From the NCBI GenBank assembly GCA_030149285.1, contig JASBRU010000003.1:374001-438000 (forward strand): a stretch of 64,000 nt of DNA, given 5' to 3'. Below, in pieces: positions 18,474 to 30,600 of this stretch (the first letter of the stretch is position 1; each line of letters opens with the position of its first letter). The DNA comes from Flavobacteriales bacterium (GTDB taxonomy: Bacteria > Bacteroidota > Bacteroidia > Flavobacteriales > JASBRU01). The notes beneath the pieces are model-generated. The model saw nothing but the letters and a program-made list of their open reading frames with translations. It made no database searches and was not told where the DNA came from. The position numbers and the translations under genes were made by a program.

Positions 18474-21400
18474 TTATTCAGTAGTCGTATCAGTTTCAGG
18501 CATTGTTTCTGTTTCCTCTTCTTTCTTAGCTTTTTTTCCTCTTATAATTTGCCATAATTCTGCAAGTGTATCAAATTCTTGTCTGTAAAAAAGACCTACT
18601 CCTTGTGTATAGTTTGTCTGCTGCTGTAAAGGATCATATTCATTAGATCGGTTAAATGCTTTTGCTCTAAACCTGCCGTCTTGTGTAATATTTACCTCTA
18701 TTTCTACCTCACCAACCAAGTCACTTTGGTTTTGACGTAAAGGCACACCCACATTACCATTTAGGGTTACACGGTTATCAAATATTTTCTTAGATAATGC
18801 CAGTTCTACTTCTTCCTCACTTATTGTTTGGTTTTCTCCGGGAGCAGTGTAATTAATCCCTACATCAAACTCATCACTAATTTGAGATACCCAATTGGTT
18901 AACTGGTTAGATAGTAATTCGGTAGAGTTGGCTATGGCAGCCCCACCAAAATTTGTTCCTTCAGAACCCACAAAAGAGTTTAAGACTAACAGTGCAAATA
19001 CCTGTCTATTTAACTCATCTCTATCTTGAGTTTTTGCAGCTAACTCTGATTGAATTGTTGAGTTAGATGAAGGCAAGTTAAGTGCAAAATTAATAGTGGG
19101 ATTTTTAAGTGCCCCTGTTAATATCAACTCTACCTCTACAGGCACATTACGCTGAGACTGCTCAGACTCTAAGTATGTGGCTAAAGAAGCTTTGGTTTTG
19201 TATACCGCAGATAAGTTGATAGCTGCATTATAAGGGTCACCGTTCCAGCTAATAGTACCACCCTTTTTTATCTTAAACTTCTTATTAATCAGGTTTTGTA
19301 GTGTAAAGAGGTAGTCTCCATCTTCAACCGTATAATCTCCGTAAATCTTTAAATCCCCTGCCCTGCTTATTTCTATTCTTAAATCGCCACTACCATGTGC
19401 CGTTAAAACATCACCAACAGTTTGGTCTAAAATAATTTCTGCAGTAGCATCCGGTGTAACTTCTATATTGAATATCAGTTCTAAACCATTTGTATTAATC
19501 TTTTGCTTCTTAACAACAGCTTTAGAGCTATCTGCTTTACTCACAAAAGTGATAAAGTTATTGGCTTTTACTTCTTTAACACCAAATAGTGGAATTGAAA
19601 AGTCTGTTCCGGGCAAGGTTTTTACATCAATAAACAGTTGTAAGTCTTCTGTTGGACCTGTAATTTTTACTTTACCGGATGTATATGCAGTTCCATAAAA
19701 AGCACTTGCTATATCCGGTGGTTTATTTAAACTCAATAAATTATAGGCGTCAATCTCTGCATTAATCTTTAGCTTCTTAAATGATTGGTGTGTTATTGTT
19801 CCTTTGGCTACACCTCCGGTACTGTTTGTGTTTTCCCTAAAAGAAAGGTCTTTAAATGAAATTTTATTCTCGGTTAAGGTAAAAACTGCATCTCCATCAA
19901 AATTATAATCTACACCAATAACAGGTATTCCAAAGCCCGTTTTTTGAGTTTTAATTTGCCCTGTTATTATAGGATTCTTGAGACTTCCGGCTATTTTAAA
20001 GTCGGCAAATGCTTTCCCTCTTAAATTGCTCACTACTTTATCTACATAAGATGCAAATGCCTGTAGCTTAAGGTTATTTAGTTTTAATTGAGCATCAATA
20101 TTGTTTTGGTCTCTATATGGATAGTACTTACCATCTATCTGAGCAATAGTAACAGAATCGTTTAGTGATAACCTAGCATTTGCCAACAAAGACTCTGTAG
20201 CTTGATTCCAAGTAGTTACAAAATCAAAGTCACCTAAGAAATATTCATTTAGGTTAAGGTTTTCAACTTTTATATTATTAGAAACTAACGGAGCACCATA
20301 GGCGTTTAATAAAACAGCATTACCATTTAATTTACCCGCAAAAGTAGAACCTGTTTTTGTAGTAAACTTATTGATGTTATTTAACTGAAACTCATTAAAT
20401 ACAACTTTTAATTGTTCACTAGAGTCCTTATCTATTACTCCGTCTAATACTATTTGCTGTTCACCTTTTTCAAGCTTCAGATTATCTACTTTAATTCTTG
20501 GTAAGTTTATCTCTAACCTATTTTTATCTTCTATACTCCATAGACTATCAGCAATATAAAACTCCGAGGGCATAATTTGCATTGCTACACTTTGCGAATC
20601 GTTTACAGTAAATACACCATTTAATTGTCCCCTATAATCTAATTCATCAACCAATATCCAATCGATGCTATAAGCACCTGTATCGTTTTTCAATATGTTT
20701 CTAACCTCTAGAGTATCAAATACTAACTTATCTGTTAGGCTAAGTCTATCTATATTTAATTGTGTTTTTAAAGACTTATTTACTGTTCTTGAGATTGAAT
20801 GTACTTCTTGAAACCTTTGCTTGTTATACTGTATACCCGGTGCATCAATTTGCACCAACAAATCATTTGTCTCTGTATATAAATGACCTTTTACTACAGT
20901 ACCTGGCTCTATGTATAGATTATCTATAAATAAATCTGTAATAGGGTTAATGTTTTTTAAGTCGAAACTATATTCAAAGTGCTGGTCCTTTTTTAATGGC
21001 TCTGCCTCGTACTTTTTAAAATGATAAGCTATTACATCATCCGCAGCTTTTTTAAGGTCAGCAGCTATAAAGTCTCCTTTTATCTCACCATCTACTAAAT
21101 CAGACTTAATTTTTATAGTCTTTTCATTTCCTATGGCCAATGCTAAAATATCAAAATCATTAAAGAAATAGTAGTTCTCACTCGTCTCATAAACTGTACT
21201 CTTTACCGATAAATCTCCATTCAACTCATCAAAGCTTAAACCTGTAAAGTTGGCCTTCAATTCTGTAGAAATGTTTGCAATAGAATCTACATCAACAAAA
21301 TGAAGTTTATATAAATCTGCATGCTCTAAAATAGCTGTAAAATCAAACTTAGCTGGTTTAGTACTTAGGTCTACCTTACCATCAAAATCTAATACCAAAT

Positions 21401-22742
21401 TAGGGTCATTTACATTTACATAACCTATAAACTGTTCTTTGGCTACAGTACCCTCAATAACAACATTACTATACTTATACTTATTGAGTACCATTTTACT
21501 TACAGTACCTTTTACAACGATATTAAACTTTTCTACAGTAAGCCCACTACCCTCTACAGCTACATTAGATGAGATACTTCCCAAATTCTCAGACTGTATC
21601 ATTTCACCCAGTTGAAAATCAAACAACTGTAAGTCTCCATTATAAAGCACACTATCTTTCTCAGGAAACTGCATATTAAGCATAGTTTTCATTTTCCCTA
21701 AGTCTGTATACAGCTCACCATCCGTATCAAAGTCTTTTAGAGTTCCTTCAAAGTAACCGTTAAAGGTTAAGTTACCTAACCTCTTTATTTCTTCAGGCAG
21801 CTCACCTACAAAGTTTTCTAAGTCTGTTTGAGAAGTAATTAGGTTATGGGCGTCCATTTCTATATAAAGGCTATCTCTGTGCAGCACATTTTTAAGCAAT
21901 AAATCGCCTGTAAAACTAGTTTGCTTGTATTTTCCGTAAAAGTCTTTTGCAGTTAGGTTATTTACTCTCCCATTCAACTCACCTTTAAAAGACATTAAAG
22001 CATTTAAAGGAATCTTTACATCTAGTAACTCTAAGTCTTTAGGGTTTAAGCTAGATTGTTCAAAATCAGACTTTACAGTCACTTTGTTTACAAAGTCTCC
22101 TAAATCGCTAATTCTATCAAAAATAAGTCTCACATCACCTACAACTGTAGAGTTGGCGGTAACAACGTCTAGCTTATTAAAGATTAAAGAGTGCTTTGTA
22201 TATGCAAAAGAAGTTTCAAAACTTGTAACAGTCAATCCTCTCTTCTCCTTAAATGACATTTGATGAATGTCTGCAGAAATACTATCTGGATCTAAGCTTA
22301 ATTTATCCATATCAAAATCAAGCCCTACCAAAGAATACTCTATAAGTGAATCTCCTTTATATGAAGAATATGATATTTTGGTATTCGTAAAAAAAGCTTC
22401 TGTTATTGCTATTTCTAGGGGTGCCTTTTTATCGTCTTTCTTATCCGATTTAAGCTTATCTATAATTTGACTTAGATTGAGCTTTTCTTCTCCTTTGTAC
22501 TTTCTTAATCTTATTACAGACTCATTAAAGCCTACTCCATCTATTGCCAGTTTATTCTTAAAAATACTCAGCATAGAAAGAGATATGTCTAAATCCTGCA
22601 CATAAACCAATGTGTCTTGATGAAAGTCTTCTATATAAAACTCTTTAAGCCTTACCTTATCAAAAAACCGTACTTGTACTTTAGATACTTCTACTTTTGT
22701 TCCAATTTTTTCAGACAGTATAGACACTACTTGCTTAGCCAA
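18474..22742 (-). CDS. tamB: translocation and assembly module TamB-like protein (DUF490)
   Basis: A large (1,422-residue) beta-rich protein with the TamB/DUF490 domain at the C-terminus (about 1000-1400), including repeated groove strands and QTVGDVLTAHGSGDLRIEI and GENQTISEEEVELALSKK. Such AsmA-like proteins bridge inner and outer membranes and carry lipids or help barrel insertion. The first start in frame is TTG at 22742, but the frame stays open to 22865 and encodes a basic, hydrophobic stretch ending in NIPAVQTQL just before it. This looks like the expected N-terminal membrane anchor. True initiation is therefore probably upstream at a nonstandard codon. It ends 11 bp from convergent ribBA. 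Confidence 0.88.
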   Translation of the reverse strand: MAKQVVSILSEKIGTKVEVSKVQVRFFDKVRLKEFYIEDFHQDTLVYVQDLDISLSMLSIFKNKLAIDGVGFNESVIRLRKYKGEEKLNLSQIIDKLKSDKKDDKKAPLEIAITEAFFTNTKISYSSYKGDSLIEYSLVGLDFDMDKLSLDPDSISADIHQMSFKEKRGLTVTSFETSFAYTKHSLIFNKLDVVTANSTVVGDVRLIFDRISDLGDFVNKVTVKSDFEQSSLNPKDLELLDVKIPLNALMSFKGELNGRVNNLTAKDFYGKYKQTSFTGDLLLKNVLHRDSLYIEMDAHNLITSQTDLENFVGELPEEIKRLGNLTFNGYFEGTLKDFDTDGELYTDLGKMKTMLNMQFPEKDSVLYNGDLQLFDFQLGEMIQSENLGSISSNVAVEGSGLTVEKFNIVVKGTVSKMVLNKYKYSNVVIEGTVAKEQFIGYVNVNDPNLVLDFDGKVDLSTKPAKFDFTAILEHADLYKLHFVDVDSIANISTELKANFTGLSFDELNGDLSVKSTVYETSENYYFFNDFDILALAIGNEKTIKIKSDLVDGEIKGDFIAADLKKAADDVIAYHFKKYEAEPLKKDQHFEYSFDLKNINPITDLFIDNLYIEPGTVVKGHLYTETNDLLVQIDAPGIQYNKQRFQEVHSISRTVNKSLKTQLNIDRLSLTDKLVFDTLEVRNILKNDTGAYSIDWILVDELDYRGQLNGVFTVNDSQSVAMQIMPSEFYIADSLWSIEDKNRLEINLPRIKVDNLKLEKGEQQIVLDGVIDKDSSEQLKVVFNEFQLNNINKFTTKTGSTFAGKLNGNAVLLNAYGAPLVSNNIKVENLNLNEYFLGDFDFVTTWNQATESLLANARLSLNDSVTIAQIDGKYYPYRDQNNIDAQLKLNNLKLQAFASYVDKVVSNLRGKAFADFKIAGSLKNPIITGQIKTQKTGFGIPVIGVDYNFDGDAVFTLTENKISFKDLSFRENTNSTGGVAKGTITHQSFKKLKINAEIDAYNLLSLNKPPDIASAFYGTAYTSGKVKITGPTEDLQLFIDVKTLPGTDFSIPLFGVKEVKANNFITFVSKADSSKAVVKKQKINTNGLELIFNIEVTPDATAEIILDQTVGDVLTAHGSGDLRIEISRAGDLKIYGDYTVEDGDYLFTLQNLINKKFKIKKGGTISWNGDPYNAAINLSAVYKTKASLATYLESEQSQRNVPVEVELILTGALKNPTINFALNLPSSNSTIQSELAAKTQDRDELNRQVFALLVLNSFVGSEGTNFGGAAIANSTELLSNQLTNWVSQISDEFDVGINYTAPGENQTISEEEVELALSKKIFDNRVTLNGNVGVPLRQNQSDLVGEVEIEVNITQDGRFRAKAFNRSNEYDPLQQQTNYTQGVGLFYRQEFDTLAELWQIIRGKKAKKEEETETMPETDTTTE

Positions 22743-22857
22743 CTGTGTTTGAACAGCCGGAATGTTTACTGCAATACCTGTTAATACTATTAAACCGATA
22801 AGTACAATAAAAATGCGAATGAGTATTTTTCTGAGTCTTTTGATGAAATGTAATTTA

Positions 22858-22865
22858 TACCTTTG
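22858..22865 (+). promoter_or_regulatory. -7 element for tsaD
   Basis: TACCTTTG matches TAnnTTTG and lies 8 bp before the tsaD ATG, which would give a very short or absent leader. No well-spaced TTG is visible. It overlaps the 5' end of the tamB open frame on the other strand. Confidence 0.4.
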
Positions 22866-22873
22866 TCAATGTA

Positions 22874-23896
22874 ATGAATACTAGTGAAACCATATTATTA
22901 GCCATAGAATCGTCTTGCGACGACACTTCTGCAGCAGTTATTAAAGATGACAAAATTCTTGCCAATATTGTTGCAAACCAAGAAATACATAAACAATATG
23001 GGGGTGTAGTTCCAGAACTCGCTTCTAGAGCGCATCAGCAGCATATTATACCAGTTGTAAATGAGGCCTTAAAGATAGCAAATATCCAAAAGCAACAACT
23101 TAGTGCCATAGCATTTACAAAAGGTCCCGGTTTATTGGGATCATTACTAGTAGGTACTTCGTTTGCAAAGTCTTTTGCCCAAGGCTTAAATATCCCTATT
23201 ATAACGGTAAATCATATGCAAGCGCATATATTGGCACATTTTATTGATGATAAAGGGATGAAAAAACCACCCTTACCTTTTTTGTGCTTAACTGTATCCG
23301 GTGGGCACACGCAAATAGTATTGGTAAAAGACTACCTTGATATGGAGGTTGTTGGTACTACCCTAGATGATGCAGCCGGCGAAGCTTTTGATAAATCTGC
23401 AAAAATATTGGGCTTACCCTACCCAGGTGGTCCTTTAATTGATAAGTATGCAAAAGAAGGTAACTCAAAAGCATATGATTTTACCAAACCTAAAATAGAT
23501 GATCTTAATTTTAGTTTTAGCGGTCTAAAAACAAACATCTTGTACTTTATACAAAATAACACACAAAAGAACCCAAATTTCGCAAAAGAAAACTTAGCAG
23601 ATTTGTGTGCTTCTATACAGCATACCATTATAGAAATACTAATAGATAAGCTTGAAAAAGCCGCTGAACAGCATAATATTAAACATATTGCTATTGCAGG
23701 TGGAGTATCAGCAAACTCAGGTTTGCGTAATAGCTTAAAAGAACGTGAGCAAACACTGGGGTGGACAACTTACATACCTAAGTTTGAGTACTGCACAGAT
23801 AATGCTGCAATGATAGCTATTGCAGGATACCATAAATATTTAAATAAGCAATTTGATGATTTGAGTGTAAAAGCTCAAGCCAGATTACAACTATAA
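22874..23896 (+). CDS. tsaD: tRNA N6-adenosine threonylcarbamoyltransferase (TsaD)
   Basis: Transfers the threonylcarbamoyl group to A37 of ANN-decoding tRNAs, working with TsaB and TsaE. ASKHA-fold protein of 340 residues, the usual size. Visible motifs are ESSCDDTSAAV at the N-terminus, the metal-binding HMQAH (about 115-119), SGGHTQI, AAGEAFDKSAKILGLPYPGG and IAGGVSANSGLR. No residue loss seen. It is followed one base after its stop by rsmE, so the two RNA-modification genes form a short operon that ends at the 24597 terminator. Confidence 0.97.
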   Translation: MNTSETILLAIESSCDDTSAAVIKDDKILANIVANQEIHKQYGGVVPELASRAHQQHIIPVVNEALKIANIQKQQLSAIAFTKGPGLLGSLLVGTSFAKSFAQGLNIPIITVNHMQAHILAHFIDDKGMKKPPLPFLCLTVSGGHTQIVLVKDYLDMEVVGTTLDDAAGEAFDKSAKILGLPYPGGPLIDKYAKEGNSKAYDFTKPKIDDLNFSFSGLKTNILYFIQNNTQKNPNFAKENLADLCASIQHTIIEILIDKLEKAAEQHNIKHIAIAGGVSANSGLRNSLKEREQTLGWTTYIPKFEYCTDNAAMIAIAGYHKYLNKQFDDLSVKAQARLQL

Positions 23897-23897
23897 C

Positions 23898-24596
23898 ATG
23901 CACTTATTTTTTGCCTCAGACATTACAACACCTAGCTATACCTTAGCTAAAGATGAAAGTAAGCATGCTATAACCGTATTGCGGTTAAAAGTAAATGACA
24001 CTATAAAACTTACCGAAGGGTCTGGCACTATTTACACAGCAAGAATTACAGATCCCAACCCTAAAGCATGCAAAGTAGAGGTTATTGACACTTATACTGC
24101 TCCTAAAAGAAACTATGAGCTAGAAATTGCTGTTGCTCCTACCAAAAACATGGATAGGTATGAGTGGTTTGCAGAAAAAGCCACTGAAATTGGTATAGAT
24201 ACCATTAGCCCAATTTTATGCGAACATTCTGAAAGAAAGGTGTTGAAGTTAGAACGTGTTGAAAGAATAATACAATCTGCTGTTAAGCAATCTGAGCAAG
24301 CTTATGTACCTCGCCTTAACAATTTAATTGCCTTTGAAGAATATGTGAAATCTGTTGATGCTGAACTTAAGTTTATAGCACACTGTAATAAAACAGAAAA
24401 AACACTTTTAAAAGACGCTGCTAAAGCAAATAAAAATATTTGCGTTCTCATAGGGCCCGAAGGTGATTTTAGTCCTGTAGAAATAAACATAGCTTTTAAA
24501 AATGGCTTTATCCCTATTAGCCTTGGCGAAAACCGCTTGCGTACAGAAACAGCTGCATTAGTTGCCTGCCATACAATTTCACTTATCAATCAATAA
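23898..24596 (+). CDS. rsmE: 16S rRNA (uracil-1498-N3)-methyltransferase (RsmE)
   Basis: SPOUT-class methyltransferase that modifies U1498 of 16S rRNA. It has an N-terminal PUA-like domain (about 1-70) and a C-terminal knotted SAM-binding domain with TKNMDRYEWFAEKATEIG, the SAM loop IGPEGDFSPVE and the diagnostic SLGENRLRTETAAL. The 232 residues fit the family. It begins one base after tsaD and is followed by a palindromic terminator. Confidence 0.95.
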   Translation: MHLFFASDITTPSYTLAKDESKHAITVLRLKVNDTIKLTEGSGTIYTARITDPNPKACKVEVIDTYTAPKRNYELEIAVAPTKNMDRYEWFAEKATEIGIDTISPILCEHSERKVLKLERVERIIQSAVKQSEQAYVPRLNNLIAFEEYVKSVDAELKFIAHCNKTEKTLLKDAAKANKNICVLIGPEGDFSPVEINIAFKNGFIPISLGENRLRTETAALVACHTISLINQ

Positions 24597-24623
24597 AAAA
24601 AGCCTCACATATGTGAGGCTTTT
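24597..24623. terminator. bidirectional terminator
   Basis: The 20-bp perfect palindrome agcctcacat/atgtgaggct (24601-24620) is flanked by A residues on the left and T residues on the right. It can end rsmE on the plus strand and the giant adhesin gene, whose stop is at 24644, on the minus strand. Confidence 0.88.
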
Positions 24624-24643
24624 AAGATTATAGTTTAATTATA

Positions 24644-27600
24644 CTACTGCAAAGTAATACGTTTATTAATTACTCCTTTAGTGGTAATAATTTGCAAGAT
24701 ATATACTCCTTTTGGTTGTATACCTAAGTCAAGCCTATGCTTAATTGAACCCGATACCTGTTCTAAATTCTCAACATATATTCGTTGCCCAAGCGCATTA
24801 ATTACATTTATTCCTAAGTCTTGTTTTGCGCTTTCAGGTACTGTAATATCTATTGTAAACACATCTGCTGATGGGTTTGGATAGATTAGTACACTTTGCT
24901 CAATCACATCAAACTCTGTAACTGATACTGCCTGTGAAATAGTTAATGTAATTACATCCGTATCTCCACACGAGTTGGTAACAGTAAGTGTAACCATAAA
25001 ATTCAGGTTAGGAGTAGAATAAGTGTGCTGTGGTTTAGCAGGCCCTGTTACTGGAGCACTACCATCACCAAAGTTCCATGTATAAGTTAAGGTACCTACT
25101 TTTGACTGAGTACCGTCAAACTGTACTATCATTGAACCCGGTTTAATACTCAATACATCAGCATTAAAATGAGCTACAGGTGGCCCACAAATTTCTATAC
25201 TCTTAATTGTAGAGTCTTTATCACCGCATAGGTTTTCTACTACCACTTTTACATCATAAATACCCGGAGCAGGATATACATAGGAAGAAGTACTACCTGT
25301 TCCTGTTCCTGCACCATCTCCAAAGTCCCATGATACTGATGTAGCATTGGTTACACCACTAGCATCTACATTTATTGTATCACCAGTAATAATTTGTGTA
25401 AAGGCTGCAGTAAAATTAGTATCACATACGGTAACATCTACTGTAGTAGAATCTTTATCTCCACATAAGTTTTCTGTTACCAGCTTTATAGTATAAGTAC
25501 CATCTACTGTGTAATTATGGTTAGCCACTGTTCCTGTACCAGTATTACCATCACCATAGTCCCAAGACCAAGTAGAGGCATTGGTAGAGCCGGTAGCATC
25601 TACATCCAAACCAAGACCATTAGTTGTATTTGTAAAGCTAGCTACAGTAGCAGCACAAGGTACATTTACGGTTTTAGTAATAGAGTCTAAATCGCCACAA
25701 TTACCGGTTACATATAAGGTAACATCATAGGTACCTCCATTGGCATAAGTATTACTAGAAGTAACACCTGAACCATTTGTAGAACCGTCATCATAATCCC
25801 AATCATAAGATATAACATTAGTAGAGGTAGCTGCATCAAAGTCTACAGTTGTACCGGTAATGGTAAATGAAAAGTCTGGTGTTGGCAACAAGCAGTTTGA
25901 TGACTCTGTAACACTTACATCATCAATAGCCATATCAGAGAAAAATCCATTACCTCTAATACTATTAAATCTAATAACGATAGTATCTCCTACATAAGCA
26001 GTTAAATCTATAACCGTAGAATCCCACGGAGCTAGACCAGTTGCTTGTTGTTGTCCGGCTTTACTGAAAATTGCTGTGGTCCAAGCAGTACCATCCCAAA
26101 TATCTACGTTTAATGTTCCCATAGTATTACCAAACATATGATACCAAAATTTCAACTCAGGTGCAATTGAAGTAGAAAGATCAATTGGAGGGGTTTCTAA
26201 GTCTGCAGAAGCGCCATTTGCTCCGCCAGATGCTTCTGTATAAGCATATTTACTGGTTGTATTTCCATTAGTATGGTCAACATCAGGTCCGGTATTAGCA
26301 GATGTACCTCCACTACCTGCTCTTGTCCCCCAAAAGTGTGGACTACTAGGGTTTCTAGACCAACAAGCATCAATTGCATCACCTACATTATTTAGACCTG
26401 TACCCGACACCCATTGTGGTCCTTCAAAGTCTTCTGTAAATGGAATACCTACAGGAGAACAAGTAGTTGAAAAAGTAACTGGACCAACAAATACACTAAC
26501 ATCACCAACACCACAACTATCTCTTACATAAAAGTCATAGGTAGTACTTGCAGATAAACCCGGAACTGTAAATGGGTTATTTGGTACTGCTATAATTGTA
26601 CCTGAACCTGGTGTAAAACCAGCCGGACCATATTCTATTTGCCAATTGGTTGCTCCACCTGTTGTCCAAGACAAATCTACTGAATTAACAGTAGGGTTTG
26701 AAGCCATAATAAAGGTTGGTGAAGGACAAGTTGAACTACCACAATTACCCACGCCTGTAAATACATTTGTTGGCGGATTAGGGCCTTGTGTATGTACTAC
26801 ATTTCCTGCAAAATCTTTTATCACAAAACCTACCTCTGCGTCAAATGTACCAGGATTCCAAGTCAGCGTAATCGGTAAACCTGTACATACTTGGAAGAAT
26901 CCCGCTCCTGCATTTCCTCCTGGTAGAGTAAAGTTTGTAGTTACACCGCCTACTTGTATATCTACAGAGCCGCCATTCCATCCATCACCAAAACTATCTG
27001 TCATATCAATAGTATAAATACATGGTGCAGCACATAAGTCTGTACTTACACTTATTGGCCCTACCCATGCACTAACATCTCCTACGCCACAACTATCTCT
27101 TATATATATATCATAAGTCGTTGCAGCTGTTAAACCGGGTATAGTAAACGGATTGGTTGGCACGGCTAAAATTGTACCTGTACCGGGGGTAAAGCCAGTT
27201 GGACCATATTCTATTTGCCAATTGCTTGCTCCACCAGTTAACCAGCTAATATCTATTGATACATCTGTAGCACCTGTAGACATCAAATTGCTTGGTTGTG
27301 GGCAATTTGGTGCCTCTTGTACAGCAAAATCATCTATTGCCATGTCACTATTAAATCCTCCATGTGTTGCTGTAAATCTTACTTTAATTGTATCACTAGC
27401 ATAAGCTTGAATATTTACAATTGCTTCTTCCCATGGATCAGTGGTAGCAGTTTGTTGCTGACCAGTTTTAGTAAACACACCATTTGTCCAAGATGTACCA
27501 TCCCATATATCTACACGTAAAGTACCCATAGTGGTACCAAACATGTGGTACCAAAAGCGTAATTCAGGTGTTGTTAAAGTTGTTAAATCTATTAATGGAG

Positions 27601-30600
27601 ACTCTATTTCTGTAATAGCTCCTGCTGTTGCACCAGACGATTCTGTATAAACATATTTACCAACTGGTGTTCCTACAGTATGATCTACAGACGGACCAGT
27701 TGTTGCAGAGGTTGTTGCACCAGCCATTGTTCCCCAAAAATATGGAGTGGTATGGCTTCTTGTCCAACATGGGTTAATTGCATCTCCTGCATTATTAAAG
27801 CCCGTACCCGGTGTCCAAGTTGTATTATCAAAGTTCTCGGTAAGTGGTGCCGCTGCTACAACGCATGCAGTAGAAAGTGATGTAGGTCCTATCCATACGC
27901 TTACATCTCCTACACCACAACTATCTCTTACATAAAAATCATATGTTGTACTTGATGATAAACCCGGCACTGTAAATGGGTTTGTTGATACAGCCAAAAT
28001 TGTACCAGTACCTAGTGTAAAACCAGCTGGACCATATTCTATTTGCCAATTGGTTGCCCCACCTGTAGTCCAACTCAAATCAATTGATGAAGCTGTTGGA
28101 TTAGATGCTACAATATTAGAAGGTTGAGGACAATTTGGAGCTTCCATAATAGAAACATCATCAATTGCCATGTCGCCATTAAAACCTGTAAAGGTTGCTG
28201 TAAACCTAAGTGTAACAGTATCTCCTGCAAAAGCACTAAGATTTACTACTGCTTCCTGCCAAGGTGATGTAGCTGCTGTTTGCTGTTGCCCTGCAAGTGT
28301 AAACACACCATTCGTCCAAGTACTTCCATCATTTACATCAACACTTAATGAGCCCATTGAATTACCAAACATATGATACCAAAAACGTAGCTCAGGTACT
28401 GTTAATGATGTTAAATCAATAGGAACAGATACAATTTCAGTTGGGGGTACAGTAGCTCCAACTGAAGATTCTGTATAAATATAATTACCTGCGCCTGATG
28501 TATGATCTGCATTAGGTCCTGTAGTTGGGGAACCTGTTGCACCTGTTCTAGTACCCCAAAAATAAGGTGCTGTATGACTTCTTGTCCAACAAGGGTCTAT
28601 TGCATCACCTGCATTTGCAAAACCTGTTCCTGATACCCATTGCGCGCCATCAAAGTTCTCTGTATAAGGCGCAGCCACTACCGCACAAACTGTGGCAAAT
28701 GTAGTTGGGCCAGCCCATGCACTAACATTGCCTACAGCGCAGCTATCTCTTACATAAAAATCATAGGTTGTGCTAGGCGATAATCCAGGTACTGTAAAAG
28801 GATTTGTTGTTGCTGTAATTACTGTTCCTGTACCAGATGTAAAGCCAGATGGACCATATTCTATTTCCCATATAGTAGCACCTCCTGTAGTCCAACTCAA
28901 ATCAACAGAGTTAACTGTTGGGTTTGAAGCAACTACATTTGATGGTATTGGGCAGTTAGGGTTACCACAATTACCTGTGCCTGAAAACACATTTGCAGGT
29001 GGATTTGATCCTTGAGAATGAATAACATTTCCAGAGAAATCTTTAATTACAAAACCTACTTCTGTGTCAAAGGTTCCGTTATTCCATGTAACATCTATTG
29101 GTAAGCCTGTACATACCTGAAAAGTGCCCGAACCTGAAGTTCCTGTAGGTACAGTAAAGTTTGTAGTTACACCACCTACTTGTATATCTACAGATGCACC
29201 ATTCCAACCATCACCAAAGCTATCAGTCATATCTATAGTATAAGTACAAGGTGTAGCACATAAATCTGTACTATGAGTTATTGGCCCTACCCAAGCACTA
29301 ACGTCTCCTACTCCACAACTATCTCTTATATATATGTCATAAGTAGTTGCAGCTGTTAAACCAGGTATGGTAAATGGATTAGTTGGTACTGCTATAATTG
29401 TTCCTGTACCAGGAGTAAAACCTGTTGGTCCGTACTCTACTTGCCAATTAGTTGCTCCACCTGTAGTCCAGCTAATATCTATTGATACATCTGTAGCACC
29501 TGTAGCCATTAAATTACTTGGTTGAGGACAGGTTGGGGCTTCTAGTATATCAAAATCATCAATAGCTATATCACTATTAAAACCACCATTTGTAGCTGTA
29601 AATCTTACTTTGATGGTTTGATTTGCGTAAGATTGAATATTTACGATTGCTTCTTGCCAAGGATCTGTTGTAGCAGTTTGCTGCTGACCTGTTATTGTAT
29701 GTACTCCATTGGTCCATGATGTTCCATCCCATACATCTACACGTAGCGTACCCATTGTATTACCAAACATATGATACCAAAAACGTAACTCTGGTACTGT
29801 TAATGGTGTTAAATCTATTTCTGGCGACTCAATTTCTGTAACAGCATTTACAGTAGCAGTTGTAGATTCCGTGTATATATACTTTCCTGTAGCTGAACCA
29901 GTAGTATGATCTACTGTTGGCCCTGTAGTAAAAGATGACGGACTTGCTCCTAGTCTTGTACCCCAGAAATACGGAGTTGTATGACTTCTTGTCCAGCAAA
30001 TATTAATATCATCATTTGCATTATTAAAGTTAATACCTGTTACCCATGTAGAGTTATCAAAAGTTTCTGTAAATGGTGCTAATGCCGGAAGACATAAAGT
30101 AGTAAACGAAATTGGCCCAATCCAATCACTTACATCACCTACCCCACAACTATCTCTCAAGTAAAAATCATAGGTTGTACTTGATGATAAACCAAGCACA
30201 GTAAAAGGGTTTGTTGGTACTGCCAAAATAGTACCTGTTCCTTGTGTAAAGCCTGGTGCACCATACTCTATTTGCCAATTTGATGCTCCACCTGTAGTCC
30301 AACTCAAATCTATAGAATTAGCCGTTGGGTTTGAAGCCATTAGGTTTAATGGTTTTGGGCAATTTGGAGCCTCATCTACTGTTATGTCATCTAATAAAAA
30401 GTCATTAAAAAATGGTGTAGTTGCAGTTGTTGCATCATTAGTAATTCTAATTTGTATTGGTCCTGTTATAGTAAGTAAACTTAGGTTGTAAGTCAATTCT
30501 TGCCATGCAGGATCATCAGCAGAATGGGTTATCAAACCATTATTCCATGCTGTACCATCAAATACATCTACTGTAAGCGTTACATTATCTCCAGGGTTGT

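Noticed and set aside
26646-27017. Antisense 123-codon frame in the adhesin gene
   Set aside because: It is a by-product of the repeat composition; similar antisense frames recur in each repeat and encode no known protein.
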